The notes beneath the pieces were generated by a model. It made no database searches. It was given only the letters and a program-made list of their open reading frames with translations, and was not told where the DNA came from. DNA of 59,567 nucleotides from Rickettsiales bacterium. Its GTDB lineage: Bacteria > Pseudomonadota > Alphaproteobacteria > Rickettsiales > UBA1997. A program made the position numbers and the translations under genes. Where the stretch lies: positions 1 to 59,567 of the forward strand of contig CANDYP010000001.1 of NCBI GenBank assembly GCA_947425005.1, given 5' to 3'. Below, one piece after another: positions 16,149-24,023 of the stretch; positions within the stretch are counted from its first letter, which is position 1; the number at the start of each line of letters is the position of its first letter.

Positions 16149-16820
16149 TTATTTTTTAGCTGCTGGTTTAGCTGCTGCCGGAGCTTTAGCTGCACCTGCT
16201 GCCGGAGTTGCTGCCGGAGCACCACCCGCTGCTGCGGCTTCCTCAGCATCAGTCTTAGAAGCTCTACCAACAATGGAGGCGATTAAAAATTTACCAGCTT
16301 TGTTGGCAAGAGTAACACCAGCTGGAAGCACTAAATTAGCGCCTCTGACTTTATGACCAACTAACATTGAGCCGACGTCAACGTCAATTTTTTCTGGAAC
16401 GCTTTTTATGTTTTCACAAAGAACCGAAACTTTTCTAAGAACGATGTTCAAAAGGGCGCCTCTTTTTAAACCAGGAGATTTGTCTTGGTTTACAAAATTA
16501 ATTTTTGGCTGCGCTTTAATTGATTTGGCTTCGTCGCAATTCAGGAAGTCAATGTGGATTGGGTGGTCAGAAACTGGATCTAACTCAATTTTGTGAGCGA
16601 TCACTTTAATTTTTTTGCCTTCAAGGTCTAGATCAAGAACTGTAGTTTGGCAGTTTCCTTTGTAGTATTCGTGTTCAAATTCTTTGGCGTCAACTGTGAG
16701 GTTGATATTGCCTTTGGCCCCGTAAATAACGGCTGGGATTCTGCCGGCTCTTTTGATTTTTTTTGCTTTTAGAGTGCCAAGTTGGTCTCTTTTTTCAGCT
16801 TTCAACACAAGATTAGTCAT
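16149..16820 (-). CDS. rplY: 50S ribosomal protein L25 (Ctc form)
   Basis: L25/Ctc binds 5S rRNA in the large subunit. The 223-aa protein has the N-terminal L25 fold (LKAEKRDQLGTLKAKKIKRAGRIPAVIYGAKG, HPIHIDF) and the C-terminal TL5/Ctc beta domain (VPEKIDVDVGSMLVGHKVRGANLVLPAGV). It ends in a low-complexity Ala/Pro/Lys tail of about 35 residues. The start is set by a clear AGGAGT 5 nt upstream of the ATG, unusual here since most neighbours lack one. In many genomes it precedes pth; here it does not. Confidence 0.93.
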   Translation of the reverse strand: MTNLVLKAEKRDQLGTLKAKKIKRAGRIPAVIYGAKGNINLTVDAKEFEHEYYKGNCQTTVLDLDLEGKKIKVIAHKIELDPVSDHPIHIDFLNCDEAKSIKAQPKINFVNQDKSPGLKRGALLNIVLRKVSVLCENIKSVPEKIDVDVGSMLVGHKVRGANLVLPAGVTLANKAGKFLIASIVGRASKTDAEEAAAAGGAPAATPAAGAAKAPAAAKPAAKK

Positions 16821-16975
16821 TAAGACTCCTACAGAAATTATTTAAAAATGAGGGGAAGATCAGGAATTGGAGCGGCCATCGAAACAGAAGAATGCAACTT
16901 CGCCAGCCCCAAAAGAGCGCGGCAATCTAGGAATCGAACAACAAGAATCAAGATCTTTTAACGCGCAAAGAAAGA

Positions 16976-17443
16976 TTATTTTTCAGCCCCTTTCAAGGCT
17001 TCCAACACTTCTTCAACGTGACCGTTTACTTTTACCGAGTTCCAGATTTTAACGATTTTGCCGACTTTGTTAATCAAGAAAGTGCTTCTGTCGATGCCCA
17101 GGTATTTTTTGCCGAACATCGATTTTTCTTTGATGACGTCGTAATTGGCGCAGGTTTCGCCACTAACGTCAGCCAGTAAATTGAAGGCTAAATTATATTT
17201 TTCGATGAAGTTGCAATGGCTTTTGATGCTGTCTTTTGAAATGCCTAAAACTACACAATCGAGCTTTTCAAATTCTTTAATTTTTTTGGTGAAGTCTTGT
17301 GCTTCAATGGTGCAGCCTGGGGTGTCATCTTTTGGATAAAAATACAAAACGACATTTTTACCTTTAAGATCGGACAAAGAGATGTCGCCTTCGTCACTGG
17401 CTAGAGAGAATAGCGGAGCAGATTTTCCGATTTCTAATTTCAT
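16976..17443 (-). CDS. bcp: Thiol peroxidase, Bcp/PrxQ-type peroxiredoxin
   Basis: Reduces hydrogen and alkyl peroxides in the cytosol using a peroxidatic cysteine. The 155-aa protein has VVLYFYPKDDTPGCTIEAQDFT with the peroxidatic Cys in the TPGCT motif. The usual resolving Cys five residues later is absent (TIEAQ), so resolution must use another thiol, as in one-Cys PrxQ variants. I start at the ATG at 17443 (MKLEIGKSAP). The upstream extension would run through the palindromic repeat at 17479-17503. It follows trcR on the same strand. Confidence 0.93.
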   Translation of the reverse strand: MKLEIGKSAPLFSLASDEGDISLSDLKGKNVVLYFYPKDDTPGCTIEAQDFTKKIKEFEKLDCVVLGISKDSIKSHCNFIEKYNLAFNLLADVSGETCANYDVIKEKSMFGKKYLGIDRSTFLINKVGKIVKIWNSVKVNGHVEEVLEALKGAEK

Positions 17444-17478
17444 AAATTTTCTAAATTTGTTGCCAACTCTCCGAACTG

Positions 17479-17503
17479 TCAACCCGTCGAATGACGGGGT
17501 CTC
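17479..17503. repeat. CCCGTC-type palindrome between trcR and bcp
   Basis: On the minus strand GACCCCGTCATTCGACGGG then TTGACA: stem CCCGTC / GACGGG around ATTC (17483-17498). It matches the core of the priA insert at 21 of 25 positions. It may attenuate or terminate trcR transcription, but no T-run follows. Confidence 0.7.
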
Positions 17504-17512
17504 CGAATTCAA

Positions 17513-18124
17513 TTATTCTGCTTTCCCAGCTTTAGCAGGCTTCTTAGCCGCTTTAACTTCTTTCACTTTTTTCTTCGGTTTTTCGATTTCTTTTTCGAGT
17601 GGCTTAATGTGAGCAATTACATCGTTAAATTGCGATTGGCTGCACAGGCCTAAAAGCACAACGTCGCGGGGTTTGATATTTTTTAAATTCCAGTGGGTGC
17701 GGCTTCTGATGGAGTCGATCATTTTGTCGGTGGTGCCAACCAATTTTTTGATTTGGGCGTTGGAAATGTCGGGGAAATATTTGAGCAAGTAAACGATGCC
17801 GTCGGGCTTGTCTTGTCGTCTGGCGATTGGCGTGTATTTGCCGACTTTTTTGCTGACCGGTTTGACGTCACTTGTAACCGATCTTTTAAGCGCCAAAACT
17901 GCCTCAGGATTTTTTTCGCAGCGGGCAATTTCTTCGTGAGAAAGTTGGCCAGAAAGAAATGGATTTTGCCCCAAAATGCCCGAAGCCACGTCGCCATCAG
18001 CAATGCCCTGAACTTCTAATTCGTGTAGGCCGCAAAAAGTTGCAATTTGAGCAAAGGTAAGGGAAGTATTTTCAACCAACCAAACGGCAGTTGCTTTACG
18101 CATTAAAGGTAATTCTTGAGTCAT
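17513..18124 (-). CDS. trcR: Cell cycle transcriptional regulator TrcR (DUF1013)
   Basis: A 203-aa protein of the DUF1013 family, nearly confined to Alphaproteobacteria and annotated as a cell-cycle transcriptional regulator. Family features seen are MRKATAVWLVENTSLTFAQIATFCGLHELEVQGIADGDVA, an HTH-like N-terminus, and DGIVYLLKYFPDISNAQIKKLVGTTDKMIDSIRSRTHWN, a second DNA-binding-like unit. The C-terminal Lys/Ala-rich tail (about 25 residues) is low complexity. It is divergent from yaaA. Its presence is the best single lineage marker in the window. Confidence 0.88.
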   Translation of the reverse strand: MTQELPLMRKATAVWLVENTSLTFAQIATFCGLHELEVQGIADGDVASGILGQNPFLSGQLSHEEIARCEKNPEAVLALKRSVTSDVKPVSKKVGKYTPIARRQDKPDGIVYLLKYFPDISNAQIKKLVGTTDKMIDSIRSRTHWNLKNIKPRDVVLLGLCSQSQFNDVIAHIKPLEKEIEKPKKKVKEVKAAKKPAKAGKAE

Positions 18125-18226
18125 AAATCTGTAAATTTTTGGGAGGGAAATCGGAGGAATTCGAAATGAAATGTTGGTGCTTTTTTACGAAGAGCGCCAA
18201 ATAAAAGCAAGCAAACTTTCTAAATT

Positions 18227-18997
18227 ATGTTGATCCTACTCTCGCCTGCAAAATCACTGGATTACAAATCACCAATTTTTCACCAAAATTTTACGATTCC
18301 GCATTTCAAAAAAGAGACCAAAAAACTGGCTTTTGAGCTCAAAAAATTTCCCGCTTCTGATCTAGAAAAATTAATGGGAATTAGCGCAAAATTAGCGGAA
18401 TTAAATTTTGCAAGATTCCAAAATTTTTCACCAAAATTTGATTTAAAAAATTCTAAACAGGCTTTGTTGGTCTTTGACGGTGACGTTTACAAACCGATTG
18501 AAAAAGCGAAATTTAGCGCGGCAGATTTTGAATTTGCGCAGAAAAATTTACGTATTTTGTCTGGATTTTACGGGCTGTTGCGGCCTCTGGACCTAATGCA
18601 GCCCTACCGCTTGGAAATGGGAACTGATTTTAAAAAAACTGATTTCGGTGCCAAAAATCTTTACCAATTTTGGGGAGACAAAATTTCGCAGCGTCTCAAT
18701 GAAGAGTGCGCGGAATCTGGCGCAAAGCACATTATTAATCTTGCTTCGGAAGAATATTTTGCCGCGGTGAATCCGCAAAAAATCTCGGCGAAAATTACCA
18801 ACATCATTTTCAAAGAAAATAAAAACGGCGTTTACAAAATTGTTGGAATCAACGCCAAGAAGGCGCGCGGGCTGATGACGAATTTTATTGTGCAGAATAA
18901 AATTTCAGATCCGCAGGATTTAAAAAACTTTTCTCTCGAGAAATATTGCTTCGCGAAAGAGTTGTCGGATGCGCAGAATTTTACTTTTACTAAATGA
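18227..18997 (+). CDS. yaaA: Peroxide stress protein YaaA
   Basis: YaaA limits oxidative damage, in E. coli by lowering free iron during peroxide stress. The 256-aa protein starts MLILLSPAKSLDY, the family signature. It continues with LLVFDGDVYKPIEKAKFSAADFEFAQKNLRILSGFYGLLRPLDLMQPYRLEMGT and NLASEEYFAAVNP. Length is as expected. There is no Shine-Dalgarno before the ATG. A G-rich palindrome begins at the stop codon. Confidence 0.93.
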   Translation: MLILLSPAKSLDYKSPIFHQNFTIPHFKKETKKLAFELKKFPASDLEKLMGISAKLAELNFARFQNFSPKFDLKNSKQALLVFDGDVYKPIEKAKFSAADFEFAQKNLRILSGFYGLLRPLDLMQPYRLEMGTDFKKTDFGAKNLYQFWGDKISQRLNEECAESGAKHIINLASEEYFAAVNPQKISAKITNIIFKENKNGVYKIVGINAKKARGLMTNFIVQNKISDPQDLKNFSLEKYCFAKELSDAQNFTFTK

Positions 18998-19116
18998 GTT
19001 TGTGCCTGGGATGAGAAACCCCCCTACTCCCCTTATCAGGGGGGCTTAACCCGAGCTCGGTTTAAGTCCCCCTGACAAGGGGGGTAGGGGGGGGTTTCTC
19101 GTCACAGGCACAAACC
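18996..19116. repeat. G-rich palindromic element, copy 3 (most complete)
   Basis: This copy preserves extended ends: GTTTGTGCCTG-ggatgagaaacc on the left and ggtttctcgtca-CAGGCACAAAC on the right are inverted repeats outside the C/G-run arms. The loop (CTTAACCCGAGCTCGGTTTAAG apart from one base) is itself palindromic. It lies between yaaA and birA, both plus strand. Confidence 0.88.
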
Positions 19117-19130
19117 AAAACCAAATTAAA

Positions 19131-19865
19131 ATGAAAAACTGGACCCACAAAAACTTCACCATTCACCAATTCTCTCAGCTCGAAAGCACCAACAAAACTG
19201 CCTTCGAAATGGCGGAAAATAAAAAACTTTTCGACCGCGAAATAATTCTTGCCGATTCCCAAACCGCTGGCAAAGGCCGGGAGTCAAGGGTCTGGAGTTC
19301 GCCGCAGGGCAATCTTTATTTCTCGCTAATCTTACAGCCCAAAATTCCGGCAGAAAAAATTTCGCAAATTTCCTTTGTCGCGATTACGGCTTTAAGGATG
19401 ATGGTTGAAGGTCTGGCGCCAAATCACAAAATCCAAAATAAATGGCCTAACGATCTTTTAATTGACGAAAAAAAAGTTGCCGGCCTCTTGCTCGCAAGCA
19501 AAATCTCGCAAAAAAATTGTGAATTTGTAATCGTCGGAATTGGCTTGAATCTTGCCTCCAACCCCGGTCAAACAATTTTCCCCGCCAGTAATTTAAAAGA
19601 ATTTGAAATCAGTTTAACTGCCGAAGAGGCGCTAAAAAATTTCCTCAACCAGTTTGAAAATCTTTACGAAAACTGGCTGACTTACGGATTTGTTGGAGTG
19701 CGCAAACTCTGGCTAGAAAAGGCTTACCGCCTGAAGAAAGAAATTTCTGTTAAAAACGGCGAAGAAAAAATCGGTGGAATTTTTGAAGATTTGGATGAGG
19801 CGGGAAATCTGATTTTGCAGACAAAAAATGGTGTAAAAAAAATCTTAGCAGCAGACATTTTTTGA
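19131..19865 (+). CDS. birA: Biotin--protein ligase (no DNA-binding domain)
   Basis: Activates biotin with ATP and attaches it to carboxylase carrier protein. The 244-aa protein is only the catalytic and C-terminal SH3-like domains. Seen are HQFSQLESTNKTAFE, SQTAGKGRESRVWSSPQGNLYFSL (biotinyl-AMP loop GxGRxxR type), KWPNDLLIDEKKVAGLLL and VIVGIGLNLAS. The N-terminal HTH of E. coli BirA is missing, so it should not act as repressor. It ends in a palindrome and then a T-rich terminator. Confidence 0.93.
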   Translation: MKNWTHKNFTIHQFSQLESTNKTAFEMAENKKLFDREIILADSQTAGKGRESRVWSSPQGNLYFSLILQPKIPAEKISQISFVAITALRMMVEGLAPNHKIQNKWPNDLLIDEKKVAGLLLASKISQKNCEFVIVGIGLNLASNPGQTIFPASNLKEFEISLTAEEALKNFLNQFENLYENWLTYGFVGVRKLWLEKAYRLKKEISVKNGEEKIGGIFEDLDEAGNLILQTKNGVKKILAADIF

Positions 19866-19889
19866 ATTTCCACATGCATGTGGAAATTC
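19864..19889. repeat. Perfect 26-bp palindrome at the birA stop codon
   Basis: GAATTTCCACATG followed by its exact complement CATGTGGAAATTC. It starts within the birA TGA. It has no T-run, so it is not an intrinsic terminator by itself. It could be a protein-binding site or an RNA hairpin. Confidence 0.8.
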
Positions 19890-19964
19890 AGGAAAATTCT
19901 GAAGAGCCTAGAGTTAGTGTCGATTTAAGCTTTTCGTCTCCTTGGTAAAAAATACGAAATTTCT

Positions 19965-20016
19965 AATCCAAACCGGTGGTTTTGATTCCGCTCAACCGAC
20001 GGTTTGGATTTTTTTG
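19965..20016 (+). terminator. Intrinsic terminator after birA
   Basis: AATCCAAACCG (19965-19975) pairs with CGGTTTGGATT (20000-20010), followed by TTTTT. It ends at the stop of the convergent prfA. Confidence 0.75.
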
Positions 20017-21087
20017 TTACTCACTTTCCGACAATTTTTTTGCCCGATCATCCGCCGTCAGCGCATTAATAAATTCGTCCAACTCACCAAGCATGATGTC
20101 GTCGATGCGGTAGCTGGTAAGGTTGATGCGGTGGTCGGTGACGCGACTTTGAGGGAAGTTGTAAGTGCGGATGCGCTCCGAGCGGTCGCCGCTGCCGATT
20201 TGCTCTTTACGATTTGCCGAAATTTCTTTGTCGATTCTGTCGCGCTCAGCTTCGTAAAGCCTAGAGCGCAGTACCTTCATCGCTTTCTCACGATTTTTAA
20301 TTTGCGATTTTTCGTCCTGCATTGACACGGTTACGCCGGTTGGAATGTGCACGATTCGCACCGCCGAATCCGTGGTGTTCACCGATTGACCGCCCGGACC
20401 GGAAGAGCGAAAAACGTCAATCCGCAAATCTTTTTCTTCGATTTTAATGTCAACTTCTTCAGCTTCCGGAAGCACTGCAACCGTTGCCGCTGAGGTGTGC
20501 ACGCGACCCTGGTTTTCAGTTTCAGGAACGCGTTGCACGCGGTGTACTCCCGATTCAAATTTCAAACGCGCAAAAACATTTCGTCCCGTAATCGTTGCGG
20601 AAGCGTCTTTGTAGCCGCCAAGACCAGTGTCAGAAATTGACAGAATCTCAAATTTCCAACGATTTTTTTCGGCGTATTTTTGGTACATTGCGAAAAGCCT
20701 CTGGGCGAAAAGTGCTGCCTCTTCGCCGCCAGTACCGGCGCGCACTTCAAGAATTGCGTTCTTTTCGTCGGCCGCATCTTTGGGCAAAAGTGAAAGTTTA
20801 ATTTCTTCTTCGAGCTCCGGAATTTTGTGTTCGAGATCAAATTTTTCCTGATCCAGCATGTCTTTCATCTCCTTGTCGAGCCCGCCTGCAGCAAGCATTT
20901 CGGTGACCTCAACAATGTCGCGCGTATTTTTTTTGTAAGCATTAATCAACTCCACAATCGGCGTCATGTCGGAATGCTCTTTCGAAACTCGCGCGTAATC
21001 ATTGCCCAGCGCCGCCGGATCTAAAAGCCGCTTTTCCAATTCAGCATGTTTCGTAACAATGCCGTCGAGTTTTTGTGTGAATGACAT
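20017..21087 (-). CDS. prfA: Peptide chain release factor 1
   Basis: RF1 recognises UAA and UAG and triggers peptide release. The 356-aa protein has the tripeptide anticodon in HRVQRVPETENQGRVHTSAATVAV (PxT type, here PET, which marks RF1 rather than RF2) and the catalytic SSGPGGQSVNTTDSAVRIVHIPTG (GGQ). It also has the C-terminal block RSERIRTYNFPQSRVTDHRI. prmC would often follow, but here the next gene is convergent birA. Divergent metG starts 123 bp upstream. Confidence 0.96.
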   Translation of the reverse strand: MSFTQKLDGIVTKHAELEKRLLDPAALGNDYARVSKEHSDMTPIVELINAYKKNTRDIVEVTEMLAAGGLDKEMKDMLDQEKFDLEHKIPELEEEIKLSLLPKDAADEKNAILEVRAGTGGEEAALFAQRLFAMYQKYAEKNRWKFEILSISDTGLGGYKDASATITGRNVFARLKFESGVHRVQRVPETENQGRVHTSAATVAVLPEAEEVDIKIEEKDLRIDVFRSSGPGGQSVNTTDSAVRIVHIPTGVTVSMQDEKSQIKNREKAMKVLRSRLYEAERDRIDKEISANRKEQIGSGDRSERIRTYNFPQSRVTDHRINLTSYRIDDIMLGELDEFINALTADDRAKKLSESE

Positions 21088-21210
21088 CCTTTGGGAGATT
21101 TAAAAAGTTGATTTATTTGCAGAGTTTTTAGAGACTGCCGAAACCGCAGCAAGCATCTAAAATCAAGGGCGCGCAAACTAGCAACGCAATTAAAAAACAC
21201 AAGTTACGAA

Positions 21211-22800
21211 ATGTCTTACAAAAACTTTTACATCACCTCGCCGATTTATTACGTCAATGATGTGCCGCATATTGGACACGCTTACACTTCGGTTTCGTGT
21301 GACGTGATGGCGCGGTTTAAAAGGCTTTGCGGGTTTGATGTGCGTTTCTTAACGGGGACGGATGAGCACGGGCAGAAGGTGGAAAAGTCGGCGCTTTTGC
21401 GTCAAAAAACGCCGCAAGAATTTTGCGATGAAATTTCGGGGAAGTTCCGCGAACTGGCTCAAACACTGGGTTTGTCGAATGACGATTTTATTCGCACGAC
21501 GGAAGAACGTCACAAAAAATCGGCGCAAGAATTTTGGCGCATTTTGGAAAAAAATGGCTGGATTTACAAAAGTATTTACGAGGGTTGGTACGCCGTTCGT
21601 GACGAAGCTTTTTACGGCGAAGATGAATTGGTCAATGGCAAGGCCCCTACGGGCGCAGTGGTTGAATGGCACAAAGAAGAAAGCTATTTTTTCAAACTTT
21701 CGGCCTTTCAAGACAAATTGCTGGCGCTGTACGAAGCGGTGCCAGACTTCATTCAGCCTGAATCCAAGCGTAATGAAGTGATCTCATTCGTGCGTGGCGG
21801 CAAAGATTACGTCAAGGGCGCGCTCCGCGACCTGTCTATCTCGCGCACCTCTTTTTCTTGGGGCGTCAAAGTTCCAAGTGACGAAAATCACGTAATGTAC
21901 GTCTGGCTTGATGCACTGACTAACTACCTCTCCGCCCTTGGCTTTCCTAACGAAAACGATCCGCTGATTCAAAAATTTTGGTGCGACACGCTTGATTCTC
22001 CGGTACATGTTGTCGGCAAAGATATCCTGCGCTTCCACGCGGTGTACTGGCCGGCCTTCTTAATGGCGGCGCAAATTCCACTGCCCAATAAAGTTTTTGC
22101 GCACGGCTGGTGGACCAATGAAGGCCAAAAAATTTCCAAATCTGTCGGCAATGTGATTGATCCGCATCAAGAGTTGGAGTGGCTGAAAACCTTTGGCTGC
22201 GACGACGCCACGGCGGTGGACTACTTCAAATATTTTCTGCTGCGCGAAGTGCCTTTCGGCAATGACGGCGACTACAATCGCAAAAATTTAGTCACCAGAA
22301 TCAACGCCGAATTGGCGAATAATATTGGCAATTTGGGGCAGAGAATTTTGTCAATGATTTACAAAAATAATGACGGAAAAATTGTTAATTTTTCTTACTT
22401 TGACGACGCCAAAGAATTGCTCGAGAAGGCTTACCAATTGCCGGCGGAAGTCACTTCTGAAATGGACCAATTCGCCTTCGACCAAGCGATTGAAAAAATC
22501 ATTTTATTTGCTCGTGCCTGCAACTTTTTCGTCGACCAAAAAGCGCCGTGGAATTTGAAAAAAGAACACCGCATTGAAGAGATGAATCTGGTTTTGTCGA
22601 CCATTGCCGAATGTTTGCGCTGCCTCGCCATCGCGCTCCAGCCCTTCGTTCCCGCCCTGGCGCCGAAAATTTTAGACATTCTGAATGTCGATGAAAAACA
22701 CCGCGCACTGAAATTTCTAAGCAGCGATTACGCGTTAAAAGCCGGGCACCAAATTAATGAGCCGAAGGGCGTCTTTCCTCGCTTAGAGGCTGCGAGATGA
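21211..22800 (+). CDS. metG: Methionyl-tRNA synthetase
   Basis: Charges initiator and elongator tRNA-Met. The 529-aa class I enzyme has SPIYYVNDVPHIGHAYTS (HIGH), FLTGTDEHGQKVE, VWLDALTNYLSALGFP, DILRFHAVYWPAFLMAA, and KISKS near residue 306. It is the short form, without the zinc-knuckle repeat of E. coli MetG and without a C-terminal dimerisation domain. It opens a run of overlapping genes; its stop overlaps the xthA ATG (ATGA). Confidence 0.96.
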   Translation: MSYKNFYITSPIYYVNDVPHIGHAYTSVSCDVMARFKRLCGFDVRFLTGTDEHGQKVEKSALLRQKTPQEFCDEISGKFRELAQTLGLSNDDFIRTTEERHKKSAQEFWRILEKNGWIYKSIYEGWYAVRDEAFYGEDELVNGKAPTGAVVEWHKEESYFFKLSAFQDKLLALYEAVPDFIQPESKRNEVISFVRGGKDYVKGALRDLSISRTSFSWGVKVPSDENHVMYVWLDALTNYLSALGFPNENDPLIQKFWCDTLDSPVHVVGKDILRFHAVYWPAFLMAAQIPLPNKVFAHGWWTNEGQKISKSVGNVIDPHQELEWLKTFGCDDATAVDYFKYFLLREVPFGNDGDYNRKNLVTRINAELANNIGNLGQRILSMIYKNNDGKIVNFSYFDDAKELLEKAYQLPAEVTSEMDQFAFDQAIEKIILFARACNFFVDQKAPWNLKKEHRIEEMNLVLSTIAECLRCLAIALQPFVPALAPKILDILNVDEKHRALKFLSSDYALKAGHQINEPKGVFPRLEAAR

Positions 22801-23594
22801 AAATAGTTTCGTGGAATATTAATTCGCTGCGTTTGCGTTTGCCGTTGCTCAAAAAATTTGTTGAAGAAGCGGCGCCCGACGTAATTTGCTTGCAAGAAAT
22901 CAAAGTTGCAGATGAGGCCTTTCCGCTTAAGGCAGTCAAGGCTTTAGGCTTCGAGCATGTGGCGTTTTCTGGTGAAAAATCTTACAATGGCGTGGCGATT
23001 ATTTCGAAATTTCCGCTGAGCAAAATTGAGAAAATCGACGTCGAAAATTACGGTCACAAACGCCACATTTCGGCGGCACTTGAAACTAAGCACGGTGAAG
23101 TTTTTCTGCACAATTTCTACGTGCCGGCGGGTGGCGATATTCCTGACGTGGCGCTGAATAATAAATTCGATCACAAACTAAAATTTGTTGACTGGATGAC
23201 GGATTATTTCGCGCCACAAAAAGACCGAAAAATAATCATTCTGGGCGACATGAATATTGCGCCGCTCCCGCACGATGTTTGGTCGCACAAACAATTGTTA
23301 AAAATTGTTTCGCACACGCCAATTGAAGTCGAAAAAATGGCGCGCTTGCAAGAGAGTTTGAACTGGATCGACACCCACCGCCATTTCGTCGATCATTCAG
23401 AAAAACTTTACAGCTGGTGGAGTTACCGCGGGCTTGATCCGCTTACTTCGAACAAGGGTCGCAGATTGGACCACATTTGGGCGACGCCGAATCTCAAAGA
23501 CCAAATCAAATCGATGAAAATTTACACAGATTTTCGGGTGGAGACTCAGCCTTCGGATCACGTGCCGATTGAAACAATCTTTGATTTATTGTGA
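22797..23594 (+). CDS. xthA: Exodeoxyribonuclease III
   Basis: AP endonuclease and 3'-5' exonuclease of base excision repair. The 265-aa protein begins MKIVSWNINSLRLRLP. It has CLQEIKV (catalytic Glu), YNGVAIISK, ILGDMNIAPLPHDVW, WWSYRG, and the end motif GRRLDHIWATP ... PSDHVPI with the catalytic His. It overlaps metG by 4 bp and the tsaE start by 4 bp, so the three are probably translated in coupled fashion. Confidence 0.95.
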   Translation: MKIVSWNINSLRLRLPLLKKFVEEAAPDVICLQEIKVADEAFPLKAVKALGFEHVAFSGEKSYNGVAIISKFPLSKIEKIDVENYGHKRHISAALETKHGEVFLHNFYVPAGGDIPDVALNNKFDHKLKFVDWMTDYFAPQKDRKIIILGDMNIAPLPHDVWSHKQLLKIVSHTPIEVEKMARLQESLNWIDTHRHFVDHSEKLYSWWSYRGLDPLTSNKGRRLDHIWATPNLKDQIKSMKIYTDFRVETQPSDHVPIETIFDLL

Positions 23595-24022
23595 AAAAAA
23601 TTCTGATTAACTCCCAAAAAGAAATGGTCGATTTCGCCAGGGAAATCGCGGCTCAAACGCAGGTGGGGGACGTCATTGGATTGAAGGGAACGCTCGGTGC
23701 TGGCAAAAGTTTTTTGGCGCGGAATTTCATTAATTTTTTAAGCGAAAAACCGGTCGAAGTTTTGAGTCCGACTTTCAATTTGGTTTACTCTTACGACACT
23801 AAAAAAGGCGAAGTTTTTCACTTCGATCTTTACCGCTTAAAAGACGCGGCAGAGCTTGAAAATATTGGCTTTTTTGAGTCTTTGCAAAACGGAATTTGCC
23901 TGATTGAATGGCCGGAAATCGCGGAAAGATTTTTTAAAAAAAATTATCTCGAGATTGAGATTAAAACTGTTGCTGGTGCGAACTCTGAGGCGCGAGAAAT
24001 TTTATTAAAATGGAAAAACTAA
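23591..24022 (+). CDS. tsaE: tRNA t6A biosynthesis ATPase TsaE
   Basis: TsaE drives the TsaBDE complex that makes N6-threonylcarbamoyl adenosine at position 37 of ANN-decoding tRNAs. The 143-aa protein has Walker A GTLGAGKSFLAR, SPTFNLVYSYD, HFDLYRL (Walker B type), and the C-terminal LIEWPEIAERF. The start is GTG at 23591, overlapping the xthA stop. rluD follows 1 bp after its stop. Confidence 0.93.
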   Translation: MKKILINSQKEMVDFAREIAAQTQVGDVIGLKGTLGAGKSFLARNFINFLSEKPVEVLSPTFNLVYSYDTKKGEVFHFDLYRLKDAAELENIGFFESLQNGICLIEWPEIAERFFKKNYLEIEIKTVAGANSEAREILLKWKN

Positions 24023-24023
24023 A

